Below are positions 39,100 through 53,860 of a stretch of 64,000 nucleotides of DNA, one piece after another. Location: positions 8,308,101 through 8,372,100 of the forward strand of contig NC_003074.8 in assembly GCF_000001735.4 (NCBI RefSeq). Direction: 5' to 3'. The notes below the pieces were generated by a model. That model worked only from the letters and a program-made list of their open reading frames with translations, made no database searches and was not told where the DNA came from. Numbering within the stretch: position 1 is the stretch's first letter; every line of letters begins with the position of its first letter. Origin of the DNA: Arabidopsis thaliana (Eukaryota > Streptophyta > Magnoliopsida > Brassicales > Brassicaceae). The translations under genes and the position numbers were made by a program.

Positions 39100-41247
39100 A
39101 TGAGTTCATCAAAAGCCCTAATCAAAACCCTGATTAAGAATCCAACTCGAATCAAATCCAAATCTCAAGCGAAGCAGCTTCACGCACAATTCATCAGAAC
39201 TCAATCACTCTCTCATACATCAGCTTCAATCGTAATCTCAATCTACACAAACCTTAAACTTTTGCACGAAGCTTTGCTTCTTTTCAAAACCCTTAAGTCT
39301 CCTCCTGTTCTAGCATGGAAGTCAGTAATCAGATGCTTCACCGACCAGTCTCTATTCTCCAAGGCGTTAGCTTCGTTTGTGGAAATGCGAGCTTCTGGGA
39401 GATGCCCAGATCACAATGTGTTTCCTTCTGTTTTGAAATCGTGTACGATGATGATGGATTTGAGATTTGGTGAGTCTGTTCATGGGTTTATTGTTAGGCT
39501 TGGTATGGATTGTGATTTGTATACTGGTAATGCGCTTATGAATATGTATGCTAAGCTTCTTGGTATGGGTTCTAAGATTAGTGTAGGTAATGTGTTCGAT
39601 GAAATGCCTCAAAGAACGTCCAATTCTGGAGACGAAGATGTAAAGGCTGAAACTTGCATTATGCCTTTTGGAATAGACAGTGTGAGGAGGGTTTTTGAAG
39701 TGATGCCTAGAAAGGATGTTGTGTCGTATAATACTATCATTGCAGGGTATGCACAGAGTGGAATGTATGAAGATGCTTTGAGAATGGTTAGGGAGATGGG
39801 AACTACTGACTTAAAGCCTGATTCTTTTACTTTGTCTAGTGTGCTTCCGATATTTTCTGAGTATGTGGATGTTATTAAGGGGAAAGAGATTCATGGGTAT
39901 GTGATTAGGAAAGGGATTGATAGTGATGTATATATTGGGAGTAGTTTGGTTGATATGTATGCGAAAAGTGCTCGGATTGAAGACTCTGAAAGAGTGTTTT
40001 CTCGCTTGTATTGTCGGGATGGTATCTCGTGGAACTCGCTTGTAGCTGGGTATGTACAGAATGGTAGATACAATGAGGCTCTGAGATTGTTCAGGCAAAT
40101 GGTGACCGCAAAGGTTAAGCCAGGGGCTGTGGCGTTCTCAAGTGTGATTCCTGCTTGTGCTCACCTAGCCACCTTGCACCTTGGGAAACAACTTCACGGA
40201 TATGTATTAAGGGGTGGCTTTGGCAGTAACATATTCATAGCTAGTGCACTTGTTGATATGTACTCGAAATGTGGGAATATTAAGGCTGCTAGGAAGATTT
40301 TTGACAGGATGAATGTACTCGATGAAGTATCATGGACGGCTATTATAATGGGGCATGCGTTACATGGTCATGGGCATGAAGCAGTTTCGTTGTTTGAGGA
40401 GATGAAACGACAAGGAGTGAAACCGAATCAAGTGGCATTTGTTGCTGTACTAACGGCTTGTAGTCATGTGGGGTTGGTAGATGAGGCATGGGGATATTTC
40501 AACAGCATGACTAAGGTTTACGGTTTAAACCAGGAGTTAGAACATTATGCAGCTGTAGCGGATCTTCTAGGCCGTGCAGGGAAGCTGGAAGAAGCATACA
40601 ATTTCATTTCAAAGATGTGTGTTGAACCAACTGGTAGTGTCTGGTCTACCTTATTGTCTTCTTGCAGCGTTCACAAGAATCTTGAGTTGGCTGAGAAGGT
40701 AGCGGAGAAGATATTCACTGTCGATTCTGAAAACATGGGAGCTTATGTTTTGATGTGCAATATGTATGCGTCTAATGGAAGATGGAAAGAAATGGCGAAA
40801 CTAAGATTGCGTATGAGGAAGAAAGGATTGCGGAAAAAGCCAGCTTGTAGTTGGATCGAAATGAAAAACAAGACTCATGGATTTGTTTCAGGAGATAGAT
40901 CGCATCCGAGTATGGACAAGATCAACGAGTTTCTTAAAGCTGTAATGGAACAGATGGAGAAAGAAGGGTATGTTGCAGACACAAGCGGCGTGCTTCACGA
41001 TGTAGACGAAGAGCATAAGAGAGAGCTTTTGTTCGGACACAGTGAGAGATTGGCTGTTGCCTTTGGTATCATCAACACAGAACCTGGCACGACAATTAGA
41101 GTCACTAAGAATATAAGGATATGCACGGATTGTCATGTCGCAATCAAGTTTATCTCGAAGATCACGGAAAGAGAGATTATCGTTAGGGATAATAGCAGAT
41201 TCCACCATTTCAACCGTGGAAACTGTTCTTGTGGAGATTATTGGTAA
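39100..41247 (+). CDS. PLS-class pentatricopeptide repeat protein with DYW domain
   Basis: Single-exon gene of 715 aa. PPR motifs of P, L and S type run from about residue 35 to 520 (for example DVVSYNTIIAGYAQSGMYED and DEVSWTAIIMGHALHGHGHE), followed by E/E+ motifs and a C-terminal DYW domain ending GNCSCGDYW. The deaminase-like zinc motif is intact: HSE near residue 647 and CTDCH near 677. Such proteins recognise specific sites in organelle RNA and carry out C-to-U editing. The N-terminus is Lys/Ser/Thr-rich and could be a mitochondrial or plastid presequence. A stretch of about 25 residues near 168-193 (QRTSNSGDEDVKAE...) departs from PPR spacing and looks like an insertion. I believe this is At3g23330; its editing site is unknown to me. 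Confidence 0.94.
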   Translation: MSSSKALIKTLIKNPTRIKSKSQAKQLHAQFIRTQSLSHTSASIVISIYTNLKLLHEALLLFKTLKSPPVLAWKSVIRCFTDQSLFSKALASFVEMRASGRCPDHNVFPSVLKSCTMMMDLRFGESVHGFIVRLGMDCDLYTGNALMNMYAKLLGMGSKISVGNVFDEMPQRTSNSGDEDVKAETCIMPFGIDSVRRVFEVMPRKDVVSYNTIIAGYAQSGMYEDALRMVREMGTTDLKPDSFTLSSVLPIFSEYVDVIKGKEIHGYVIRKGIDSDVYIGSSLVDMYAKSARIEDSERVFSRLYCRDGISWNSLVAGYVQNGRYNEALRLFRQMVTAKVKPGAVAFSSVIPACAHLATLHLGKQLHGYVLRGGFGSNIFIASALVDMYSKCGNIKAARKIFDRMNVLDEVSWTAIIMGHALHGHGHEAVSLFEEMKRQGVKPNQVAFVAVLTACSHVGLVDEAWGYFNSMTKVYGLNQELEHYAAVADLLGRAGKLEEAYNFISKMCVEPTGSVWSTLLSSCSVHKNLELAEKVAEKIFTVDSENMGAYVLMCNMYASNGRWKEMAKLRLRMRKKGLRKKPACSWIEMKNKTHGFVSGDRSHPSMDKINEFLKAVMEQMEKEGYVADTSGVLHDVDEEHKRELLFGHSERLAVAFGIINTEPGTTIRVTKNIRICTDCHVAIKFISKITEREIIVRDNSRFHHFNRGNCSCGDYW

Positions 41248-42946
41248 TAATGAAGTGTGAAACTTTTTTGACTTCATCTTTTGTTCAGAGACAGAAACGA
41301 CGTCGCATAGGGAACATATGTTTCATTACACTTATTGTAGTGTTCAACCAATTTATATATTTTTCTATCTCTATAATTTTCTTATAATTAGGAAAAATTA
41401 GAACAAATCATGTGGAAATAGACCTAACAATAAAGTATTGTTTTAAAAGTAAAGTGGAATTTGCATGAGTTTTTTTTTGTATTTATTAAACAAACAATAT
41501 ATGGAATGTTTGGACATAAATATATATGATCTGTTGTGTATACAACAACAACAGACAGAAGCTGACCCATGCATACAAAATTTTCACATTATTATTCATT
41601 GCCCATAATAAATCATGGCCATTGGATCCCTTTTTGGCACTATGAACATTCATTTTCTATGTAGTGGAAAATCGACTAGTCGTTATACTATTATAAAATA
41701 TGTTCACTATATATAAAAACCAACAGAATGGATTTGATTGTAAGTCAGTTTTTTTTTTTAATACCACTAAATTATTGCTATTTTTTTTTATTGCAATGTC
41801 AATTGGTGATATAGTTCATATTTTTACCGTAGTGGTAAAAAACCCCGAAATTTAGTGTATACATAAAATAGGTATTATATTTCTTGGATCGTTTATATTT
41901 GGACTGTTTTTTTTGTCTTACGATTTCTCGATCAATTGTTTGTCCATGATCCTTTTTTCACTATTCTTGCCAATATTGTTTGCTTTGCTTTTCCTATACT
42001 TAACATTTCCAAAGGTGCAACTTGCCATAAATTTAGTCTGCGAAGAAAAGCAAAGGATTAGTTGTGCTAATCATCAAACTCTCTGTTTTAAACATTGTTG
42101 GCATTTGAGAAGTCGGTAACACAAAGCTTACTTTGCTTTTAGTTTTCTTTGTCTTGTCTTTTCCTTGAATTTGGTTGTGCTTGGTTCTACGTCGATGGTC
42201 ATGATTTAGCAATTTTCTAAAGAAAGCAAAAACATTCAAGAAACTTTGGCAGCCATCCATGAATATTAAATTCAGCAAGTCCTAGAAATATATTTTGAAT
42301 AGAGTAGATATCTTTTTTTTTTTGCTCGACAGAAAAAAAGGGAGAGTGGATATAGAGTGGATTTGGTTTATAAATATATACATAAAAGAAAAAATAGGTA
42401 AAAATATAGATTTTTTTTTTTAATGAAATTTGCATCACTATGATAAGAAGCTAAAACATCCAATGATCATAGTGTGAGAGAAAATTAAGAATATAGTGAC
42501 AATTTTTTTAAGGTTTTTGTTTTTGGGTGAATAATATATAATAGGGTGAGAAAGTAATTTGATATATAAAAAAAATGAGTGGGAAAGTAAATTACTAAAA
42601 TATTATTTAACAATAATTATTTTTATCTGTATCCGTTTATTTTCCCTTTCCCGTGACTTAAAAAATGTTATTAATTATTATGTGTATAAAGAAGAATGAG
42701 ATAAATAAATAACATCCGTCAAAACCATCTGTCTCTGTTTTCTCATTCATCTCCTCTACTTGTTTAGTCGGTCATCAAACTATCTCTTCAAGTTTATCCT
42801 CAGAAATATACAAACTCCTCAGAAAATTCTTTCGTTTGGTTTGCTTCGTTCTACAATTTTGTATTGATGAGAATGTTATATTGAGTCATTAACCGTTTGA
42901 TAAATCGTATTTGGCTCTGTAAGTAGTATTTATTGGTATTGAAACG
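41248..42946. other. Spacer between the PPR gene and CKL10
   Basis: AT-rich non-coding DNA with several poly(T) runs. The right 250 bp is likely CKL10 5' leader. An isolated ACGACGTCG near 41288 resembles the palindrome inside the inverted-repeat element but has no flanking similarity. No gene seen. Confidence 0.45.
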
Positions 42947-45691
<2,745 letters not shown>

Positions 45692-46000
45692 GTCACTCAA
45701 GAAAGCTTGCGGATCGGAGTTTGGAAGAATCTGAAAATGTGTAAACAATGTAAAACTGTCTCCCACTTTATGTGTTTATAGTTCTTCATAGAATTTTATA
45801 AAGTGGTATATGTAACTTGTAACACAAGTACTTTGTTTATATTAGTTCAAATTTGGTCAAATGCTTGAAATCTATTAATAGACGTCAAGTGTCTCCTGAA
45901 GTGTCTGAATCTAAAAATAAGGGTTACCCATGTTTGGTCTGAAGCTATCATTTAAGTTGAATTGTGGAGACAGAATAGACCATCCAATTTCGAAAAATTG

Positions 46001-47101
46001 ATGATGGGGACACTTTGGTTTGGAGATTTCAAGAAACAAGCCTCTTCGTTTATTCAAGACAAGTACAATGTTGCTAGACTTGTCCTCACCGATGTTACCG
46101 AAGCTGAGTTGTGAGTAGACTATTAACTTCATTAATTAGCTAATTGATAATACTCCATTAGTGATGGTTAAATTTAACTCTTTCATTCTTAGGTTAGTAG
46201 AAGAAGTAACAAATGGTGATCCTTCTTCACCAGACGCTAAAACGATGACGAAAATAGCCGAGGCATCGTTTGATACCGTGGAGTATTGGAGAATTGTGGA
46301 TGTTCTTCATAGAAAGTATGAATTAGTTTTGTTTCTCTTGAAGATTATTATTATGATTAAGGGATAGCTTAAGATGATGATTATGAAAAACAGGATTGGG
46401 AAAGATGAAAGAGAGATAAAGAATTGGAGAGAAGCGTACAAGGCAATGGTGTTGTTGGAGTTCTTACTAATGCATGGACCTATTCATTTACCTCATGATT
46501 TTCTTTATGATTTGGATCATTTTCGATTCCTCTCCACTTTCCAATACGTTGACAATAATGGGTAAACTATTATTCCCAAATCTCCAAAAAAAAATTTGTT
46601 TTCATATTTTTCTTGTTATTGCTATCATGCTTCAATTTATGTTCGCATTATAGGTTTGATTGGGGAGCTCAAGTTCAAAAAAAGGCAGATCAAATTCAAA
46701 CACTTCTATTAGGGAAAGAAGAATTAAGAGAAGCTCGTCTTAAAGCTCTCAAAATCACTTCCCAAATCAATGGCTTTGGTAACTCCACCACATTTTCTCC
46801 TTCTCCTAATTCTCTATCTAACTCCTTCTCTTCCTTGAAAACCTCCAATTCAACACCAACCAAAAGAATTGATCTTATATCCGAGTCATATTCGTTAATC
46901 GACGACGAAAACAAGCTCTCGGAGAAGGATCAAGCCAGCAAAGAGACGCTAGTCAGCGGAATCTGCACAAAACTCGCCGGATTTAGCCCTTTGAACAAGT
47001 TTCAAGGCGGTCGTACTAAGGCGGCAAAATTTCAAACTTTGTCTAACGTTGAGAGAGTTTCAAGTAAATGTTACGATCGTTGCAATTCTATTGGTTACTA
47101 A
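46001..47101 (+). CDS. ENTH/VHS-type membrane-trafficking protein
   Basis: Four exons: 46001-46110, 46193-46315, 46394-46561 and 46654-47101, giving 282 aa. Residues 1-150 form an ENTH-like helical domain (FGDFKKQASSFIQDKYNVAR, then DPSSPDAKTMTKIAEASFDT and YKAMVLLEFLLMHGP). The rest is a Ser/Thr-rich, probably disordered tail. ENTH domains bind phosphoinositides and act in clathrin-coated vesicle formation. Classic epsin UIM, DPW or clathrin-box repeats are not evident in the tail, so this is a short epsin-like protein. Two consecutive ATGs open the frame. The 3' end is only 55 bp from the convergent PP2C-like gene. I believe this is At3g23350. Confidence 0.9.
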
Positions 47102-47156
47102 ACAAAAACCGGTTCGGTTTTAAATTGTAATTTCGTTCTGTTACAAAACATCCGGT

Positions 47157-48281
47157 TTAGCCAAACCGAATTACAACGCAAGAAATGCTGCTTTTGCTAA
47201 TCCTGTTTAAAGCTTCTTTAGCTAAACATTTTGCAGCTTCTTTAGGATCCTCTATGTGTCTTATTAGGTTAATCGCTTCTTGACTCTTCATCACCTGTAA
47301 CCAAATTATTTTGCTAAGTGATTGATCAGTTTGTATTTTGATGGATCTTGATCTTGATCTTACCTCCCAAATCCCGGGGCTACCGATAATGATAAATTCT
47401 GTATCTGAATTAATCTTTTCTGTAATCACTACAAGCTCTGAATTTCTTGGATCTGATTCATCTTCTTCTTCTCCTTGATTACAAACTGAGATATTACATT
47501 TAAAGAATTTAAGTCTCATTTCATTTTCTTGTCACACAAGTAACCTAAGAGGATATTCGGGTTTGAAGGAACTAACCAGGGAAAATAAATTGTGACCAAT
47601 GTTTTGTTGAGGCTTTCCTATCTCTGATTTGATGAGCCTCACCATCTTTGCAAACCACTACTCTATGGTCCCCAATACTCGCTATAGCTAGCTTCTCTCC
47701 GTTCACCACCATAACCGAAGCGGCTGAGCCACCGGTTCTCTCTTCCTCAACGTACGCTCTTCTCATAGTCTCTTTACACTTTCTCATAATCCCGAGCTGA
47801 AAATGTCCCAGATACATTTTGTTGACACACATTCAAAAATAAAACGATGATCACACTAACATAAACCATTAGGGTAAATTTTCAAGTCATGATTTAATTA
47901 CCTCATTGGGGAGCTTATCAAATAGATGGTTTTGCATATATTTGACAATCTCTTTCCCTGTTCCAGCATTTGAGACTCCAAATAACCAAATCTCAAGCTC
48001 ATCACTTTGTTGCTCTCTCTGAACAAAAACCGAATCATCATTCGATGAATTGTCGGCATAGCTTAACCGGTCAACCGTATAGTATCCATGAGAAACCGGA
48101 GTTAACCATAATGGTTTCTTCTTCTTCCTTCTCTTCCCATCTTCAACTACAAGTCTTCTAAACCGGAACGCCTGTTGGATTCAACGATCTTTAAAATCCA
48201 TAATTCAATACAAAATCTTGAATTAAGAAAGATTGAAAAAAAGATGACCTTGAGCATGAAAGGGAGATCTAAGAAGCCCAT
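47157..48281 (-). CDS. PP2C-like protein with degenerate active site (probable pseudophosphatase)
   Basis: Five exons on the minus strand: 48281-48249, 48171-47902, 47796-47577, 47485-47364 and 47294-47157, giving 260 aa. PP2C hallmarks remain: GGSAASVMVVNGEKLAIASIGDHR (about residues 123-146) matches the GSTA...VGDSR core. The metal-binding motifs do not. The usual FGVFDGHGG reads FGVSNAGTG (about 75-83), and the late SDGLWDV motif reads GSPGIWEV (209-216). The catalytic Asp residues of both are gone. The protein is also shorter than typical plant PP2Cs (350-400 aa). All five exons splice in frame without stops, so it is likely expressed as a non-catalytic PP2C-fold protein; a decaying gene is the alternative. 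I believe this is At3g23360, converging on the ENTH gene. Confidence 0.85.
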
Positions 48282-49512
48282 CGTCGTTCATAGCTTCTTC
48301 TTATTTGCTTACTATCTTTATAAATTGCAAATATCTTTTGATAAAAACAAGAAAACTTTTTTCGATTCTCACAATTTTAAAAGAAACAGACTTTTTCAAT
48401 TGCAAGTTACAGTTTCTTAAGTCATTTTTCCATATTGTAAAATTACAATTCTGATGTATATTTATTAAGTAACGGTAGGAAACTATAAACAATTAATAAA
48501 CATTTAGAATGTTGTCTAGAAAACGCTTATTGTGAACAGTTGAACAAAGCCTCATATAGTAACGTACGCCTTTCGTCTTTAGTTAACTTTGACTATGTTT
48601 ACGTTTCATCAGAAGAAGAAAAAAACTACGTTTACGTTCCAAAACCTTAAAAGACAAGCATTGGAGATTTGGAGATGTTATATATTTTATTAAGTTTTTT
48701 GCATTTTATATGATAATGAGAAAATTAAGAAAAATAGTCTATTTCCTCACAATAATTATCACATCGTATAGAATCCAAATTTTATCCATGATCCTTATGT
48801 TTATGAAGTGATAATTCTATTCTAGTTTACAATCATCATGGGTTTGAGAACTTTCATTTCATGGACATAAGGATCGAGGTTAAAGTTTGGGCTCTATATG
48901 TTATGATGCGATATTCATCGTGGGAAAATAAACCATTTTTCTGAAAAAAATCATGATAGAAAATTTAAAGTTATATTACACTTAAAAAAAGAGAGAGGCT
49001 ATATTACACTTTAGGAAACATCTAATGCCTTGGCAAGTGCATGAGTAGTATGTATCTTCAGAAAACGATGAAACTAAGCTTAAGACCCTAGACAGCTTTT
49101 ACATGTGCATTTGTCAACTATCGTGTCAATTGTCTCTCTATATTCGGTTATTGCGAACAGAATGAAACAGATACTGTTTTTTAATTTGATGAACTGTAAC
49201 TTACACATACCCAAACATATTGTTGTGATTAATCACTAAGACGCTAACTAGCTTTCAATCGTTTAATTTAGATTTGATTATTCTCCTTCATCTTTTATGA
49301 AAAGAAGATGTAAAAATGTTGTGGATGAGAGAACGCATATTTCTGAAATCAAGCAACGAATTAAACCAGTGAACCAATCGGTTAATTACTAAACCGAAAT
49401 ATTCTCTGACAAAAAAAAAAAACTTTATTTACCGGTTCCAGGCATCTGCCTTCTTCTACCTCCGTCTCCTCTTAAACCTCAAATAAGGGTTTTTGAGGAA
49501 AGTTTCTCGAAA
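48282..49512. promoter_or_regulatory. Shared upstream region of the PP2C-like and RRM genes
   Basis: The two flanking genes diverge, so this 1.2-kb AT-rich stretch contains both promoters and leaders. I see no ORF with family features. No specific operator can be defended. Confidence 0.45.
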
Positions 49513-52500
49513 ATGGCCATTGCTCGTTTACTTTCACCCAAATCAACTCCTCAATTCAACAATAGAGGTGATAACACATAATACCCTTTTTCTAAATCTT
49601 CTTAATTTTTCATTCATAACCCAAAAGATTCTCATTTTGCAATTTTTAAATGTGGGTTTAATTGATATTGACGATTCTGGAAACAAAATTGGTTTTTGAT
49701 TACAGGTTTTGTAATTTTGACGAGGAGGTGGTTATCTTCTTCTCTTGAGGATGGTCGGAAATGTGAGAGATTGTCAGATTCTGAAGCTTCCACGAACAAG
49801 TGAGTATGCTTAAATGGGTTCTGTGTGGAGAATTGTAGTGAAGTTAGAATCTTTTTTTGTCATCAGAAGAAACTGAGTAATGGGTTTTGATTAATCTTTA
49901 GTCTCAGTGAAGAGTAATGAAGCTACACTTAGAAACCAAATCTGGAAATGGGTTTTTGCTTGGAGTTTGTGGTAGTTTGATTTAATTCATGCCTTTGTGT
50001 CTTTGAACTGTGAGTGGATTTTCATAGATTAACTTACTGATTCAGTTCTCATGTTAATTTGGGTGATGCATTGTTCTTTTTTTTACTTTTTGATTTGTGA
50101 TAATTTTCTCATGTGTAGAGATATTGGACAAAAGGTAGTGCATTGGTATTCTTTGGGAGGTTTAATTAGTAATCTAAAGCAAAAGATTATGGGAAACGTA
50201 ATTTTGATGGACAAAAGTTCTGGTGAAGACTCGGTTTTGCCAAAATCGCCAATGGTTTCCTCATCAGATGTGGCTGTTACGAAAGTGGTGACCTTGAAGA
50301 ACGTTGCAGAAAGCGAAAACTGTATCCATTCGAGTGTAAAAGAAGAAATTGGATCTGAAGATGCATCTCAAAGTGTTGCTGCGGATAATAAGATCTGTAT
50401 CACTTCGAGTATAAAAGAAGAATCTTTTGTCTCGGAAATGGGATCTCAAGATGCATCTCAAAGTGTTGCTGTAGAAAACAAGAACTGTATCTCTTCTAGT
50501 ATAAAAGAAGAATCTTCAGTCTCTGAAATGGGATCTCAAGATGCATCTCAAAGTGTTGCAGGAATTGAGGCTTGTGGGAAGAGAGAAAGCATAACTGTAA
50601 GTAATGACAGATTAGGTAATATTAATAGGTTAGATGGCTTGGAGTCTGGGCAGGGGAAGGTGTTGAGATCAATACGCACTGAAAGGGTGGATCCTTCTGA
50701 GGAACAAAGTTCTAAAGATGTCACTTTAGGTTTCTTGACTGAAGAAGTATCGGAAAGTCAGACATCATCTAGGAAAAATATGGGGAAGTTGCAGCCTGCG
50801 AAAGGGCTATTCGATAAAGTGAAGCCACCTCAAAATAGTCTCTCGAAGTTGTTTGTAAACTCGGATCCATATAAAGAGGTTAAGCATCCTCTGAGATTTG
50901 AGACTTTGAGTAACAGTAATTCCAGTATGTCTACTGGAGAATCCTGTAGTGATGCAGGTGATCAACACAGCCTATTTGGTAAGATGCTGTCTGATCCTGT
51001 CCAGGAAATTAAAAGTATCCCCAACGAAAATGATGAGCACAGGTTGTCGGATGCTCCTCAAAATCTCAGCTCTTTGACATCCGTTCTATTAAGGGATTGG
51101 ATTGATGAACAGAGGAGTGAAGACCTGGCTGCTATTAGAGAAAGGAAAAGTATATTTTCGCTTGAAAGTTCTAGAAACACTGTTGCACCTATGGCAGTGG
51201 GTACTATGAAGAAGTTGATGGACTCCCTTAACTTTCCAACTGACAATGGCACAGATGCAGAAGCCAACTCGTTGAATTCTAATAGTAGAGAAGAGAAATG
51301 GATATCCGAAGGCAATTCTGCAATGCAAAACAGTGATCGTTTTTGTGCGATAGAGGAAGAAGAACCCCAAGGGGAAACTTTTGTAATGGAAACCCAATCA
51401 TTGTGCAGTCAGGACACTTTGGACGCTACCACCGTGAATCCTAAGGTAACAAAAAAGAGTTTCTTGGCATTATCTGCTGGAGAACACTCTCCTAACAAAG
51501 TACTGCTAAGGTTTTTGCCAGAATCATCTATGAAGAAACACATTGTTAAAGCGTTTTCTTCTCAGTTTGGAGCCGTTTTGCATGTACAAGAAATTCCCTC
51601 TATTGAAGGGTGCATTTACAAAGATGCTCTCTTAACTTTTGAGGTTAGTATTTTGAATTTTGAATTCTCCATCTCGAGAAACAAGTCACACTGCCTTCTT
51701 GTTAAACTTTCTTCTTAAAAAGTGTTTTCCTGCTCACCTGCTATTTGCTTCCATATTTGTAGACTAACACTGCAGTCAAGAAAGCTCTCAAGAAAGGCCA
51801 TGTGACGGTGATGAATTACAATACAGTTGTCGAGGCAACTTCTCAGGAAGACATGGTAGAAAGGATTTGCATTCCGGATCTCATTGGCGATCCAGATGTG
51901 CCTGTTGCATTGGTGAAGGAACCAGCCCGAACAGTTAAGATTCATCCACTGACGCACGATTTTAGTTCAAATCAGATCAAAGAAGCGCTAAAGTTCTGTA
52001 GGAGCAACATATCTAAGTTTACCTTGGGTTCATCGAGAACAGATGCTTTCGTGGAGTTTGAGGTGTGGTTTTATTGTAGCTTTTCTTGTTTTATCCTCAA
52101 AATCCAATGCCAGATACAGTAAAGATAAATCTTGTACTTGTGTTGCAGACGGAAGACGGCAAAGAGAGAGCACTTGCGGAGCATTCAATCAGCATATGCA
52201 ACACACAATTGTTTATCTCGAGGATTGATATACCGAGGACAATCGTGGCAAGGATTTCAAACTTGTCGAAATCAGCAATGAGAGATGTACGAGCATTGTG
52301 TGTACCTTATGGACAGATCAGAGGGGTGTATATCAGGGGAACTGGTGTTGCGGATGTGTTTTTCGATATCTCTGAGTGGCCAAACATGCTCGCCATTCTC
52401 AACAGGTAGAACCATAAACCAGAACATCCATTTTCTCAACATAACAAGTGAAAGTCTTGACCCTTGTTTTGTGTGTTCTTCAAACAGCATGAATGGTATG

Positions 52501-52692
52501 GAGATAGATGGTAAGAAGTTGGTGGTTCGACCTGCAACAACAGTAATACCTCCTGAAATATTGAGGGTTTTGTGGAAAGATCCTCGAGAAAAGAGATATG
52601 TGAAAAGTGTAATTCAGAATCTGGTGAGAGAGATTGAGCAGCCTTTAGATGCAACTCGTTGCCACACACTTATAACAGAATTACTACTATAG
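49513..52692 (+). CDS. RRM RNA-binding protein with probable mitochondrial presequence
   Basis: Six exons: 49513-49567, 49706-49799, 50119-51643, 51763-52062, 52149-52405 and 52488-52692, giving 811 aa. The N-terminus (MAIARLLSPKSTPQFNNRG, then ILTRRWLSSS) is Arg/Ser-rich without acidic residues, as in mitochondrial presequences. A long acidic, Ser-rich, probably disordered region follows. It contains tandem repeats of about 32 residues built on CIxSSIKEESxVSEMGSQ and DASQSVA. The C-terminal 300 residues hold two or three RRM-like folds: KVLLRFLPESSMKKHIVKAF, then RTVKIHPLTHDFSSNQIKEA, then RTIVARISNLSKSAMRDVRA. No known function is assigned. Its last exon and 3' UTR are the source of several degenerate copies in the downstream array. 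Possibly At3g23370; the locus number is uncertain. Confidence 0.85.
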
Positions 52693-53148
52693 CTTCATGT
52701 ACTCTTTAACTCATTAGAGCCTAGAGCCATTGTTTTTGTAAAACGAATCAAAAGAGAGAATTAACTATCCAGACCTCAAAATTAGATATTTGGCAAACCG
52801 GAGTTGACCAGAAGCAGGGATTACACAGACCCACTATCATCTGGATTCCATTGCCTCACCAGTCACCGACTCACCGCCATTGGTCCTGGCTCGTCCTCCT
52901 CTTCATCCTTGTTCCAAGTGGTTATGCTTGATCTTTGCATGGCAGAGATGGACGGCTAAGGACAATTATGAAGTGACCTTGACGCTTAGGAGCCGATCTT
53001 CACCGTCCATTTTAACGTGCTTTGTGTTTTTATGGATAAACATCATGCGTACCCTAATTATACTGGTAGACACAATATCAAATTATCAATGAATTGTGAT
53101 TCTTTCAACCATGCATGCCAAAATCACTTTAAAATCGTTTGCACTGTA

Positions 53149-53158
53149 TATATAAATG
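53149..53158 (+). promoter_or_regulatory. TATA box of micropeptide gene 1
   Basis: TATATAAATG lies 118 bp before the ATG. Equivalent TATATAAATA boxes precede the other genes at 54518, 56614, 58721, 61358 and 62905, 101-118 bp before each start codon. Each is followed by AATG-TTGTAAGAAG-like and then AACGTTTTGCCAACTTC-like leader sequence in the A-type genes. Conservation of box, spacing and leader is direct evidence that these are promoters. Confidence 0.7.
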
Positions 53159-53266
53159 AATGTTGTAATAAGAGATAGAAGAAGCAACAAGAAACGTTTT
53201 GCCAACTTCAAACTCCATTTCTCACCTAAGAAAACGTGACATCTTTTAGTTATTTTACAAATTACA

Positions 53267-53383
53267 ATGGACCTTATAACGGCAGCTACTGTCATTGCAG
53301 TTTTCCTCGTGGTTATTGTGGGTTATATCATTTTGTATTGCATCGAAGGCACTAACAAGGACATGAACGAGACTAATGCGTGA
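53267..53383 (+). CDS. Micropeptide gene 1: 38-aa single-pass membrane peptide
   Basis: ATG-initiated frame of 38 codons in one exon, starting MDLITAATVIAVFLVVIVG. A hydrophobic segment covers about residues 3-26, followed by a short polar tail (EGTNKDMNETNA). It has one juxtamembrane Cys (Cys25). The start context, TTACAAATTACAATGGA, is the same in genes 1-4 and 6. No signal-peptide cleavage site is obvious, so it is probably a membrane-anchored micropeptide. It lies 575 bp after the RRM gene, the ancestral location. Its tail is read in a different frame from genes 2, 3, 4 and 6, stopping at TGA beyond their TAA. I recognise no family and assign no function. Confidence 0.6.
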   Translation: MDLITAATVIAVFLVVIVGYIILYCIEGTNKDMNETNA

Positions 53384-53514
53384 AGGCGACGAGACATATG
53401 GCAGACGAAATCTTTTTTTTTATGAAATATTTAAATAATTTTTAATTTGTGACATTTATGTGTTTCAGTTTCACTATTTATAATTTCTCAATTTAATCAA
53501 TATTTTTTTTTAAC

Positions 53515-53860
53515 GTAACTACATAGCTTCATGTACCTCAAATTATTGCTTTTAGTGATATTGATGAACTAATTATTATTTGCTTCCATATCGTTTTCAT
53601 TTTATAGTGAAATATTTTCATTAAAGAAGATTGTATCTCAAGTCTTAGAATTATAGGCTAGAATCAACGTTTTGATAATACCCATCAAAGAAAAGTTAAC
53701 CTACATAGTTTAAATTGTACTCGAGAGAACAATGAGGGAGACAGAATTAAAAAACTTAAGTCATTCTTTGGTATGCCCAAAAAAGAGTCGAGGTTGCCAA
53801 ATGATACGTAGATTATATAGTTAGGGGTAAACATTTGAAGTTTTGAACTATGTCGGATGA
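53515..53860. pseudogene. Unit-1 remnant of RRM 3'-flanking sequence
   Basis: CTACATAGCTTCATGTACCTCAA (53518-53540) and then TTTTGATAATACCCATC and TTGGTATGCCCAAAAAAGAG match the RRM-fragment 3' flank in later units. The coding part of the fragment is missing here, so this unit has lost more than the others. Confidence 0.6.

Noticed and set aside
47970..48161. Plus-strand frame antisense to the PP2C-like gene
   Set aside because: Lies opposite a well-supported coding exon and has no domain.
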